The notes beneath the pieces were generated by a model. It was not told the origin of the DNA and did no database searches. It was given only the letters and a program-made list of their open reading frames with translations. A stretch of 48,252 bases of DNA from Anaerolineaceae bacterium UBA5838 (GTDB lineage: Bacteria; Chloroflexota; Anaerolineae; Anaerolineales; Anaerolineaceae): contig DJGU01000058.1 in NCBI GenBank assembly GCA_002432795.1, positions 6,607 to 54,858 on the forward strand, read 5' to 3'. Position numbers and translations under genes: made by a program. Shown here in pieces: positions 14,935 through 22,249 of this stretch (position 1 is the stretch's first letter; every line of letters starts with the position of its first letter).

Positions 14935-15612
14935 ATGGGTCGTAAAGTACATCCAATCGGATTTCGTCTGGGGATCAATAAACCCTGGTTAGGACGCTGG
15001 TACGCCGAAGGTTCGGATTACACCGAACAACTGCATCAGGATCTGAAAATTCGTGATCTGGTGAAAAAGGAATCCGAACGCGCTGGTGTTTCAAATATCG
15101 AAATCGAACGCTATCCAGGCAAGGTGAAGGTCACCCTGCACACAGCCAAACCCGGCATCCTGATCGGTCGCAAAGGCGAGAGTGTAAAAATTCTGCGCCA
15201 GCAGCTGGAAGCATTGACGGGCAAGAAGATTGATCTGGAAGTGAAAGAGATCAAATCAGCCGATACCGATGCTTACCTGGTGGCAACTAACATTGCCAGT
15301 CAGCTCGAGCGCCGCATCAGCTACCGCCGTGCAATGAAACGCGCTATCCAACAGGCTTTACGCCAGGGCGCAGGCGGGATCAAAATTTCGGTCTCCGGTC
15401 GTTTGTCCGGTGCTGAAATGGCTCGCCGTGTGACCCTGCGTGAAGGGCGCGTGCCGCTGCAGACGCTGCGTGCAGATATTGACTTTGCCCGTGCCGCTGC
15501 CACGACCACTTTTGGTCAGATTGGCATCAAAGTTTGGATTTATAAGGGCATCGTCATGAACCAACCTGAAGAAAAGGTTGAGACCACCGAAGGTGTCTAT
15601 ATCAGCGAGTAA
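14935..15612 (+). CDS. rpsC: Ribosomal protein S3
   Basis: S3 lies at the mRNA entry site of the 30S subunit. The 225-residue protein has the N-terminal GRKVHPIGFRLGINKPW signature, a KH domain with the GRKG loop (KPGILIGRKGESVKILR), and the C-terminal domain containing GGIKISVSGRLSGAEMARR, RVPLQTLRADIDFA and KVWIYKG. A short acidic tail follows. AAGGAGTG lies upstream of the ATG. It is followed by rplP after 28 bases. Confidence 0.97.
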   Translation: MGRKVHPIGFRLGINKPWLGRWYAEGSDYTEQLHQDLKIRDLVKKESERAGVSNIEIERYPGKVKVTLHTAKPGILIGRKGESVKILRQQLEALTGKKIDLEVKEIKSADTDAYLVATNIASQLERRISYRRAMKRAIQQALRQGAGGIKISVSGRLSGAEMARRVTLREGRVPLQTLRADIDFARAAATTTFGQIGIKVWIYKGIVMNQPEEKVETTEGVYISE

Positions 15613-15640
15613 TTATTCGGAACGAGTGAGGAAGTAAATT

Positions 15641-16066
15641 ATGTTGATGCCAAAGAGAGTAAAGTACCGCAAGCAAATGCGCGGCCGCATGAAGGGCAAA
15701 GCTTCACGCGGTGTGGACGTAAACTTCGGTGAATATGGATTGAAGGCACTGGATTGTGGTTATATGACCGCCCGCCAGATCGAAGCTGCCCGCCGTGCAA
15801 TCGTGCACGAGTTGAAGCGCCGCGGAAAAATCTGGATCCGTGTGTTTCCTGACAAACCCTACACCAAGCGCGCTGCTGAAACCCGTATGGGTAAAGGCAA
15901 GGGCGCCGTGGATCATTGGGTGGCAGTAATTCGCCCCGGTCGCATTTTGTTCGAGGTCGGTGGAACTGATGGTGACTCCGCAGTTAAAGCACTAAACCGG
16001 GCACGCTATAAGTTGGGCTTCAAAACTAAGATCGTAACCCGAGAAACAATGGGAGAAGGTTCATGA
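15641..16066 (+). CDS. rplP: Ribosomal protein L16
   Basis: L16 is required for the A-site and tRNA positioning in the 50S subunit. The 141 residues start MLMPKRVKYRKQMRGRMKG and include FGEYGLKALDCGYMTARQIEAARRA, WIRVFPDKPYTKRAAETRMGKGKGAVDHW, and the final strand region. The ATG at 15641 is preferred to the one two codons later because AGGAAG is six bases upstream and the ML-PKR beginning is typical of the family. Its stop overlaps the rpmC start (ATGA), coupling the two. Confidence 0.97.
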   Translation: MLMPKRVKYRKQMRGRMKGKASRGVDVNFGEYGLKALDCGYMTARQIEAARRAIVHELKRRGKIWIRVFPDKPYTKRAAETRMGKGKGAVDHWVAVIRPGRILFEVGGTDGDSAVKALNRARYKLGFKTKIVTRETMGEGS

Positions 16067-16272
16067 ACAGCAAAGAAATAAGGGAACTTTCTACGGAAGA
16101 TATTAATATTAAACTGTTGAACATCCGGCAGGAGCTCATGAATTTGCGCTTCCAGATCGTGACTGGTCAGCTAACGGACACCAGCCGCTTCAAGGTTGCC
16201 CGACGGGATATTGCCCGATTGGAAACGATCCTGAATGAGCGCTCCCGCCAGGAGAAGGAAGGTAAGAAATGA
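16063..16272 (+). CDS. rpmC: Ribosomal protein L29
   Basis: L29 is a two-helix 50S protein next to L23 at the tunnel exit. The 69-residue product, with KEIRELSTEDINIKLLNIRQEL and LMNLRFQIVTGQLTDTSRFKVARRDIARLETIL, is a standard helical hairpin with the usual QLTDTSR turn. It overlaps rplP by four bases (ATGA) and rpsQ by four bases (ATGA), so the three genes are translationally linked. Confidence 0.95.
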   Translation: MNSKEIRELSTEDINIKLLNIRQELMNLRFQIVTGQLTDTSRFKVARRDIARLETILNERSRQEKEGKK

Positions 16273-16745
16273 ACAATCGCCGACGTTTAACGGGTGTTGT
16301 TAAGTCGAACAAGATGACCAAAACGGTCATTGTGGAAGTCTCGCGCACGTACAAGCATCCGCTTTACCACAAAGTAGTGCGGAGCACGAAGGCTTACAAG
16401 GCACATGATGAATTGGGCTGCAATGTAGGCGATAAGGTCGTGATCGTCGAATCAGCTCCGATTTCGGCAACAGTGCGTTGGGTTGTGGCAGAGATCGTCA
16501 AGGTTGAAATCCGCCAGGAAGGCGTTGAGTCAGCACCTGAGGCCATCGAAGAGATTGTGGAATTAATCGAAACTGAAGAAGCTGTTGCAGAGGTCGAGGA
16601 ATCAGTCGAAGCTGAAGAGGCTGTTGAAGAAGTCGAGCAATCAGCCGAAGCTGAAGAGGCTGTTGCAGAGGTCGAGGAATTAACTGAAACTGAAGAAGCT
16701 GTTGCAGAGGTCGAGGTTGAACTCGAGGAAGAGGATGCGGCATGA
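16269..16745 (+). CDS. rpsQ: Ribosomal protein S17 with long acidic repeat tail
   Basis: S17 binds 16S rRNA in the body of the 30S subunit and is normally about 80-90 residues. Here the first roughly 80 residues are an ordinary S17 OB fold (RRRLTGVVKSNKMTKTVIVEV, HPLYHKVVRSTKAYKAHDE, GDKVVIVESAPISATVRW). About 75 further residues follow with no Lys or Arg. Residues 101-152 are four copies of a 13-residue unit of the form E(T/A)EEAV(A/E)EVE, coded by 39-base DNA repeats at 16569, 16608, 16647 and 16686, and the tail ends VELEEEDAA. It overlaps rpmC and rplN by ATGA junctions. The frame is intact, so this is an extension, not a frameshift. Confidence 0.95.
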   Translation: MNNRRRLTGVVKSNKMTKTVIVEVSRTYKHPLYHKVVRSTKAYKAHDELGCNVGDKVVIVESAPISATVRWVVAEIVKVEIRQEGVESAPEAIEEIVELIETEEAVAEVEESVEAEEAVEEVEQSAEAEEAVAEVEELTETEEAVAEVEVELEEEDAA

Positions 16746-17113
16746 TCCAGCGAGAATCTCGATTAGTTATTGCTGATAACACTGGCGCCCGTGAAATTCT
16801 GGTTATCCAGGTTGTGGGCGGCACAGGCCGCCGATACGGTTACGTGGGCGACATTGTGGTTGGAACCGTGAAAGTTGCCACGCCTCAGTCTTCAGTAAAG
16901 AAGAGTGAAATTGTAAAAGCGGTCATCGTCCGCACCAGCCACCCTTACCGCCGACCAGATGGTTCTACCATCAGTTTTGACGATAACGCGGCTGTAATCC
17001 TGGACAATGACGGCGTCAACCCACGCGGCACCCGTATTTTTGGCCCGGTTGCTCGCGAATTGCGCGACAAAGGCTATATGAAGATCGTTTCATTGGCTCC
17101 GGAAGTGCTGTAG
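16742..17113 (+). CDS. rplN: Ribosomal protein L14
   Basis: L14 is a beta-barrel 50S protein at the subunit interface and the binding site for the silencing factor RsfS. The 123 residues start MIQRESRLVIADNTGAREILVIQV and include SSVKKSEIVKAVIVRTSHPYRRPDGS, FDDNAAVILDNDGVNPRGTRIFGPVARELR, all typical. Length is normal, with no tail, unlike its two neighbours. It overlaps the rpsQ stop by four bases (ATGA), so its translation depends on reading through the S17 acidic tail. Confidence 0.97.
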   Translation: MIQRESRLVIADNTGAREILVIQVVGGTGRRYGYVGDIVVGTVKVATPQSSVKKSEIVKAVIVRTSHPYRRPDGSTISFDDNAAVILDNDGVNPRGTRIFGPVARELRDKGYMKIVSLAPEVL

Positions 17114-17134
17114 TCGATGAATTAGGAGTGTCAA

Positions 17135-17569
17135 ATGAAAATGAAAATACATAAGGGCGATCGTGTGAGGGTTATGCGCGGGGCTGAGGAAGATAAGGAT
17201 AAGGTTGGCGAAGTCATCCGTGTGCTGCCCAAGGAAAACCGTGTGGTAGTGCAGGGCGTGAATATAGTGAAGAAGCACCAGAAGCAAACCCAATCTGCGG
17301 GTAAGACAATTCCTGCCGGCATTCGTGAGTTTGAAGCCCCAATCCATGCCTCCAACGTGGCTGTGGTCGATCGCGCGGCGGAAAAAGAAGCCAAGGATGT
17401 CCGCAAGGTCTCCAAGGCAAAAACCGTCAGCGCTAAAAAGCCAGCCGCAACGAAGCCAGCGGAAAAGAAAGCAGAATCAAAACCTGCTGCCAAAAAACCA
17501 GCCGAAAAAGCGACTGAGAGCAAGGCAAGACCCGCTGAGAGCAAGAAGAAAGCCGCCAAGGGTAACTGA
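17135..17569 (+). CDS. rplX: Ribosomal protein L24 with basic Lys/Ala/Pro tail
   Basis: L24 initiates 50S assembly through its KOW domain and is normally about 100-105 residues. This product has 144. Residues 1-80 are a normal KOW part (MKIHKGDRVRVMRGAEEDKDKVGEVIRV, NRVVVQGVNIVKKHQKQTQ, REFEAPIHASNVAVVD). The usual C-terminal section with its GK.TRVG block is replaced by a low-complexity basic tail (about 81-144) rich in Lys, Ala, Pro and Glu, with repeated AAKKPAEK-like units. AGGAG lies six bases before the first ATG. It follows rplN by 21 bases. The tail is reminiscent of histone H1- or PKKP-type DNA/RNA-binding tails, but its role is unknown. Confidence 0.94.
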   Translation: MKMKIHKGDRVRVMRGAEEDKDKVGEVIRVLPKENRVVVQGVNIVKKHQKQTQSAGKTIPAGIREFEAPIHASNVAVVDRAAEKEAKDVRKVSKAKTVSAKKPAATKPAEKKAESKPAAKKPAEKATESKARPAESKKKAAKGN

Positions 17570-17586
17570 GGCGTAGGTGAGCAGAT

Positions 17587-18132
17587 ATGAACAGACTACA
17601 AGAACAATATAAGAATGAAATCGCGCCAGCTCTGCTGAAAGAGCTCGGGTTGAAAAACGTCATGCAGATTCCGAAGATCAGCAAAGTGGTGGTCAATATC
17701 GGTGTCGGCGAAGCGCTGGACAACCCCAAGGCTTTGGATGCTGCTGTGAACGATCTGACTATCATCACTGGTCAGAAGCCTGTTGTCATCGCCGCCAAGA
17801 AAGCCATTTCAAATTTCAAGCTGCGTGAAGGGCGTCAAATCGGCGTCAAGGTTACGCTGCGCGGAGAAAAGATGTGGGCATTTTTGGACCGCCTGATCAA
17901 CGTCGCTCTGCCTCGTGTGCGTGACTTCCGTGGAATATCGGCTGATTCTTTTGACGGACGTGGCAACTACACGCTCGGTCTGACTGAACAGTTGATTTTC
18001 CCTGAGATCCAGTATGACAAAATCGACAAAATGCGCGGCATGGAGATCAGCATTGTGACAACTGCTGAAAATGATGACCATGCCCGGCAATTGCTGAGTA
18101 AATTCGGCATGCCCTTCAGGAAAGGAAACTAA
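17587..18132 (+). CDS. rplE: Ribosomal protein L5
   Basis: L5 binds 5S rRNA and contacts the P-site tRNA and S13. The 181 residues include NVMQIPKISKVVVNIGVGEA, ITGQKPVVIAAKKAISNFKLREG, VKVTLRG.KMW, VRDFRGISADSFDGRGNYTLGLTEQLIFPEI and the final TTAENDDHARQLL block. Length and order are those of a standard L5. The stop codon is directly followed by the rpsN ATG (TAAATG), giving zero spacing. Confidence 0.97.
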   Translation: MNRLQEQYKNEIAPALLKELGLKNVMQIPKISKVVVNIGVGEALDNPKALDAAVNDLTIITGQKPVVIAAKKAISNFKLREGRQIGVKVTLRGEKMWAFLDRLINVALPRVRDFRGISADSFDGRGNYTLGLTEQLIFPEIQYDKIDKMRGMEISIVTTAENDDHARQLLSKFGMPFRKGN

Positions 18133-18315
18133 ATGGCTAAAAAGTGTATGCAATATCGCGAAATGCGGCGGAAATATCCAACCCGCGTTGTAAATCGCTG
18201 TCGTGTGTGCGGCAGACCGCGCGGTTATATGCGCAAATTTGGTCTTTGCCGTATTTGCTTCCGTGAGTTAGCACTCCAGGGAAAAATCCCCGGTGTGACT
18301 AAATCATCCTGGTAA
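18133..18315 (+). CDS. rpsN: Ribosomal protein S14, zinc-binding type
   Basis: S14 is a 30S head protein. The short form (60 residues) keeps a zinc ribbon: Cys23 and Cys26 in CRVC, Cys39 and Cys42 in CRIC. The C-terminus PGVTKSSW is the family ending. This is the 'C+' form, found in most Gram-positive and Chloroflexi-type bacteria; a zinc-free paralogue may exist elsewhere in the genome but is not in this window. It begins immediately after the rplE stop. Confidence 0.96.
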   Translation: MAKKCMQYREMRRKYPTRVVNRCRVCGRPRGYMRKFGLCRICFRELALQGKIPGVTKSSW

Positions 18316-18335
18316 AAGGGCCTGGAGGGATTAAA

Positions 18336-18749
18336 ATGACGATATCAGATCCAATTGCCGATATGTTGACGAGAATCCGCAATGTTGCCATGGTTGGCAA
18401 AACAACCGTAGCCATGCCGAACTCGAAGCTCAAGAGTGAAGTCGCCCGTATTCTGACCGAAGAGGGTTATCTTGAGAGTTATGAAGTTGTTGATGGAAAG
18501 AGCGAATCGCACAAAATTTTGCGCATGAAGCTGAAGTACATCGGTGAACGCCGCCAACGCCGCCCGATTATTACGGGTTTGGAGCGCGTCAGCCATCCTG
18601 GCTGCCGTGTTTACACCTCCAAGAATGATATCCCCTGGGTATTATCTGGTATTGGTATCGCGATTTTATCAACCCCGAAGGGTATCATGACCGGCCAACG
18701 CGCTCGCAAGATTGGCGTCGGCGGCGAGATCCTCTGCAAGGTTTGGTAG
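18336..18749 (+). CDS. rpsH: Ribosomal protein S8
   Basis: S8 binds helix 21 of 16S rRNA and in E. coli represses the spc operon. The 137 residues begin MTISDPIADMLTRIRNVAMVGK and end with the signature GIAILSTPKGIMTGQRARKIGVGGEILCKVW. CCTGGAGGG lies upstream of the ATG. Its role as an autoregulator here is possible but unsupported: no obvious S8-target helix was recognised near rplE. Confidence 0.97.
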   Translation: MTISDPIADMLTRIRNVAMVGKTTVAMPNSKLKSEVARILTEEGYLESYEVVDGKSESHKILRMKLKYIGERRQRRPIITGLERVSHPGCRVYTSKNDIPWVLSGIGIAILSTPKGIMTGQRARKIGVGGEILCKVW

Positions 18750-18760
18750 GAGGAAGAGAA

Positions 18761-19309
18761 ATGTCGCGAATTGGTAAATTACCCATAACCCTGCCAAAGG
18801 GTGTGGAAGTGAAGATGGACGGAAACAAGGTTTCAGTCAAGGGTCCCAACGGGGTCTTGGAAGATACCTTCTCTCCTGAGATTACAATCAAGCTCGAAGA
18901 TGGCGTTATCACAGTAGAGCGCCCCAACGACCAGCCCCGCATCCGGGCATTGCATGGAACCACGCGCGCCCTGCTCAACAACATGGTTGTTGGCTGCGAC
19001 AAAGGTTTTGACATTGTGCTGGAATACAGCGGCGTCGGTTATCGGGCTGAATTAAAGGGTAATGACCTGCTGTTGAACCTGGGGTTTTCACATCCTGTGA
19101 ATTTTCCCGCTCCAGATGGCATCACCTTCGATGTGGACGCAAAAGCCCGTCTGATCAAGATCAAAGGGCGCGACCGGCATCAGGTGGGGCAGGTGGCTGC
19201 GAATATCCGCAAGCTGCGCCCACCGGAACGCTATCATGGCACCGGTATCCGCTATCAGGGCGAGATTATCAAGCTCAAGGCTGGTAAAGCCGGGAAAACC
19301 GGTAAGTAG
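18761..19309 (+). CDS. rplF: Ribosomal protein L6
   Basis: L6 lies near the GTPase-associated centre of the 50S subunit. The 182-residue protein starts MSRIGKLPITLPKGVEVKM and shows the two related alpha/beta domains, ending with the conserved block RGRDRHQVGQVAANIRKLRPPERYHGTGIRYQGE followed by a Lys-rich end. ATG 18761 is preceded by GGAGGAAGAG; the longer frame from 18743 would start inside rpsH. Confidence 0.97.
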   Translation: MSRIGKLPITLPKGVEVKMDGNKVSVKGPNGVLEDTFSPEITIKLEDGVITVERPNDQPRIRALHGTTRALLNNMVVGCDKGFDIVLEYSGVGYRAELKGNDLLLNLGFSHPVNFPAPDGITFDVDAKARLIKIKGRDRHQVGQVAANIRKLRPPERYHGTGIRYQGEIIKLKAGKAGKTGK

Positions 19310-19321
19310 AGGTAAATGACT

Positions 19322-19687
19322 ATGGCTAAAAAATCAAGAAACGCTGCTCGTTTACACCGTCACGTTCGCGTGCGTAAGAAGATCTTTGGAACGCCAGAGC
19401 GCCCGCGTCTGAACGTATTTCGCAGTATTAATGAGATCTATGCCCAGGTGATTGATGATCACAGCGGCACAACTCTGGTTTCTGCATCCAGCGTGGATGC
19501 GGCTCTGCGCGAAGTCGTGAAGGGCAAGAACAAATCCGAACAGGCATTGCTTGTTGGTGAGGCGCTTGCCAAGCGAGCCCTGGACAAAGGCATCAAAACC
19601 GTTGTCATGGATCGTGGTGGTTACATTTATACCGGTCGTCTGAAAGCTCTGGCCGAAGGTGCTCGCAAGGGCGGGCTGGAATTCTAA
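19322..19687 (+). CDS. rplR: Ribosomal protein L18
   Basis: L18 binds 5S rRNA with L5 and L25. The 121 residues include RHVRVRKKIFGTPERPRLNVFRS, NEIYAQVIDDHSGTTLVSAS and VMDRGGYIYTGRLKALAEGARKGGLEF, all standard. I prefer ATG 19322 (MAKKSR) over the ATG at 19316 because TAGAGG is nine bases upstream and the MAKKSR beginning is common; the alternative adds two residues. Confidence 0.96.
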   Translation: MAKKSRNAARLHRHVRVRKKIFGTPERPRLNVFRSINEIYAQVIDDHSGTTLVSASSVDAALREVVKGKNKSEQALLVGEALAKRALDKGIKTVVMDRGGYIYTGRLKALAEGARKGGLEF

Positions 19688-19699
19688 AACGAGGATACT

Positions 19700-20224
19700 A
19701 TGGAAGAATATCAAGGACTAGAGACTCAATACGACGAACGTGTAATTGACATTGCGCGGGTTGCCAAGGTTGTCAAAGGTGGTCGCCGCTTCTCGTTCCG
19801 CGTGACCGTGGTGGTCGGCGATAATAACGGGAATGTTGGGCTGGGCACTGGCAAGGCACTTGCTGTTCCAGACGCGATGCGCAAAGCTACCGAGCGTGCG
19901 TATAAGAATATGAATAAAGTCAGCCTGCTGGGCACAACAATTGCTCATGAAGTGACTGGCAGCCAAAGTGGCGCGAAAGTGCTGCTAAAGCCGGCTTCAG
20001 CTGGTACAGGCGTTATCGCGGCCGGTGGCGTGCGCGCGGTTTGTGAAGCCGCAGGGATCAAGGACATCCTTACCAAATCTCTGGGCTCTTCAAACATGCT
20101 CAACATCGTCCAGGCTACCTTCGATGCCTTATCCCAGCTCAAATCACCTGCTACGGTGGCGGCGGAACGCGGCAAGGACCTGATCGATGTGACACCATAT
20201 TGGGACCGGAGGAAAAATGGCTAA
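19700..20224 (+). CDS. rpsE: Ribosomal protein S5
   Basis: S5 controls decoding fidelity and mRNA helicase activity at the 30S entry site. The 174 residues have an N-terminal dsRBD-like domain (RVAKVVKGGRRFSFRVTVVVGD, GLGTGKALAVPDAMRKA) and a C-terminal domain with GSQSGAKVLLKPASAGTGVIAAGGVRAVCEAAGI. The gene overlaps rpmD by eight bases, so the downstream start lies inside the rpsE reading frame, and GGAGGAAAA within rpsE serves as its ribosome site. Confidence 0.97.
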   Translation: MEEYQGLETQYDERVIDIARVAKVVKGGRRFSFRVTVVVGDNNGNVGLGTGKALAVPDAMRKATERAYKNMNKVSLLGTTIAHEVTGSQSGAKVLLKPASAGTGVIAAGGVRAVCEAAGIKDILTKSLGSSNMLNIVQATFDALSQLKSPATVAAERGKDLIDVTPYWDRRKNG

Positions 20225-20423
20225 GAAACAGTCAAATATCCTGCGCGTCAAATTGGTGAAAAGCGGCATCGGCTACAGCGTACGCACCAAACGAACACTC
20301 AAAGCGCTCGGCTTCCATAATCTCAACCAGGTGGTTGAGCATGAGGATAATGAGGCTCTGCGCGGAATGCTGACAAAGGTCTCACATTTAATTGAGATCC
20401 TGCCAGACACTGAGGAGAAGTAA
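20217..20423 (+). CDS. rpmD: Ribosomal protein L30
   Basis: L30 is a small non-essential 50S protein, variable among bacteria. The 68 residues contain LRVKLVKSGIGYSVRTKRTLKALGFHNLNQVVEHEDNEALRGMLTKVSHLIEI, matching the family's single alpha/beta fold, with a slightly longer C-terminus than average (usual 58-60). It overlaps rpsE by eight bases and precedes rplO by two. Confidence 0.95.
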   Translation: MAKKQSNILRVKLVKSGIGYSVRTKRTLKALGFHNLNQVVEHEDNEALRGMLTKVSHLIEILPDTEEK

Positions 20424-20425
20424 GC

Positions 20426-20884
20426 ATGCAATTACATGATCTCAAACCAAACGAAGGCGCAAAGAAAACGCGCAAGCGTGTAGGTCGGGGCACTGGTAGC
20501 GGCGCTGGCAAAACTGCCGGTCGTGGCACCAAAGGCCAGAACGCACGCAGTGGTGGCGGAGTGCGCCCTTATCACATGGGCGGTAACCTGCCCTTTTACC
20601 GCAAGCTGCCTTTCCTGCGTGGAGAAGGTTTCACCCCACGCAATCGCGTGCGCTACGCGGAAGTAAACTTGGATTCACTGCAGGGTTTTAAGGCTGGTGA
20701 TGAAATCACTCCTGAAAGCCTGAAAGCTGCCGGACTTCTGAAGGGCAAAGATTTGCCGATCAAAATCCTGGGTCGTGGTGATATCAACGTTGCCCTGAAA
20801 ATCAAAGCTCACAAGGTGACTGAAGGCGCTCGTCAGAAAATTGAAAAAGCTGGCGGGACTATCGAGACATTGGCACTTTCGTAG
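20426..20884 (+). CDS. rplO: Ribosomal protein L15
   Basis: L15 is a late-assembly 50S protein with a long N-terminal glycine/arginine extension. The 152 residues start MQLHDLKPNEGAKKTRKRVGRG, have GSGAGKTAGRGTKGQNARSGG, and continue with PFYRKLPFLRGEGF and an IKILGRGDI...KIKAHKVTEGARQKIEKAGG ending. It is the last ribosomal protein before secY, with a 17-base spacer carrying GAGGAG. Confidence 0.97.
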   Translation: MQLHDLKPNEGAKKTRKRVGRGTGSGAGKTAGRGTKGQNARSGGGVRPYHMGGNLPFYRKLPFLRGEGFTPRNRVRYAEVNLDSLQGFKAGDEITPESLKAAGLLKGKDLPIKILGRGDINVALKIKAHKVTEGARQKIEKAGGTIETLALS

Positions 20885-20901
20885 CTAAGAGGAGATAAGT
20901 G

Positions 20902-22233
20902 ATGAAACGATCATCCTGGCGTTACCTGTGGAAATCTGAGGATATTCGCAACAAGCTGTTGATTTCGCTGTTGCTGCTGGCAATTTTCCGCCTGGCAGCC
21001 AACATTCCAGTTCCTGGCATCAACCGTGCTGCTGTTGCGGCATTGTCCCAGCAGACTGGAGCTGGCGGTAATTTGGTGAACTTGCTTGATCTGCTCTCTG
21101 GTGGAGCGGTATCCAGATTCTCTGTGCTTGCCATGGGTGTCTACCCGTATATCACTGCCCAAATTATCCTGCAATTGCTCACGCCGGTCATTCCCGCGTT
21201 GGAACAAAAAATGAAGGATGATCCCCGCGAAGGTCGTATCTGGATGGAAAAATGGACCGTTATCCTGACCATTCCGATGGCGCTCCTTTCAGCGTTTGGG
21301 CAAATTAATATCTTTAACTCGATGTTAGGCGGCAGTACGGTCATTCAGCAGTGGGGCTTTTCTGGAGCTCAGTTGTTGCCGACTCTCACCGCCATCATCA
21401 GTATGGTTGCGGGTACGATGTTTGGTATCTGGATTGGTCAGTTGATTTCTGAATATGGCTTACGTAATCAGGGCTTATCGTTGATCATCTTTGCTGGTAT
21501 CGTCTCACGCTTCCCGGTCACCTTCGCCCAGATGTTCAATGGGAAAGAACCCTGGTGGGTATTTGCGGTGGTGCTGATTGTCTTTGTGTTGACGATCCTG
21601 GCTATTGTGTTTGTCCAGGGCGGACGCCGCAACATACCGGTTCTGTTCCCGGGACGGCGCATTGGCAACCGAATGTCGATGCCGGTGCGCAGTCAATTAC
21701 CTCTGATGGTCAACATGGCCGGCATGATCCCGATCATTTTTGCCCAATCATTCCTGACCTTCCCGGCGATTCTGTCGTCATTCTTTATCAATTCCCAGAC
21801 CAAATGGGTCAATAGCGCGTCCAACTGGTTGTACCGAGCTTTTGGTGGGGAAGACTGGTGGTATCCAATCATGTTCTTCCTGCTGGTTGTTGCGTTTGCG
21901 TACTTCTACACTGACGTGCTCTTCGCGCAGCAAAACTATGGTGATAACCTGAAAAAGCAGGGCGCTCAGATCCCGGGAGTTGTCCGTGGTAAAGCCACGC
22001 AGGACTATCTCACCCGTGTTCAGCGGCGCATCACGCTCCCTGGCGCGTTCTTCCTGGGCTTGGTGGCGGTATTGCCATACATCATGGGATACTTCCTGCC
22101 AGAAGGCAGCGCGGGTGTGCAATTAATGCAGGCTTCGGGTCTGTTGATCGTGGTTGGCACCATTCGCGAGACGGTTGAGTTGATCGAGACCGAATTGCGC
22201 ATGCACGGCTACGATGATCGGCTGATCAACTAA
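20902..22233 (+). CDS. secY: SecY, protein translocase channel subunit
   Basis: SecY forms the protein-conducting pore of the Sec translocon in the cytoplasmic membrane. The 443 residues show ten predicted membrane segments. They contain ANIPVPGIN after TM1, a plug-like region, VYPYITAQIILQLLTPVIPALE, SEYGLRNQGLSLIIFAGIVSR, the C5-loop MPVRSQLPLMVNMAGMIPIIFA, and the C-terminal TDVLFAQQNYGDNLKKQGAQIPG segment. ATG 20902 is preferred over the adjacent GTG 20899 because GGAG is seven bases upstream. Its place between rplO and adk is the standard spc-operon order. It is probably essential for export of the large subtilase and lipoproteins here. Confidence 0.98.
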   Translation: MKRSSWRYLWKSEDIRNKLLISLLLLAIFRLAANIPVPGINRAAVAALSQQTGAGGNLVNLLDLLSGGAVSRFSVLAMGVYPYITAQIILQLLTPVIPALEQKMKDDPREGRIWMEKWTVILTIPMALLSAFGQINIFNSMLGGSTVIQQWGFSGAQLLPTLTAIISMVAGTMFGIWIGQLISEYGLRNQGLSLIIFAGIVSRFPVTFAQMFNGKEPWWVFAVVLIVFVLTILAIVFVQGGRRNIPVLFPGRRIGNRMSMPVRSQLPLMVNMAGMIPIIFAQSFLTFPAILSSFFINSQTKWVNSASNWLYRAFGGEDWWYPIMFFLLVVAFAYFYTDVLFAQQNYGDNLKKQGAQIPGVVRGKATQDYLTRVQRRITLPGAFFLGLVAVLPYIMGYFLPEGSAGVQLMQASGLLIVVGTIRETVELIETELRMHGYDDRLIN

Positions 22234-22249
22234 GCTGGAGAGTTGGAAG

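Noticed and set aside
16498..16824. 108-residue minus-strand frame with Leu/Gln/Pro repeats
   Set aside because: It is the antisense of the S17 acidic repeat tail.
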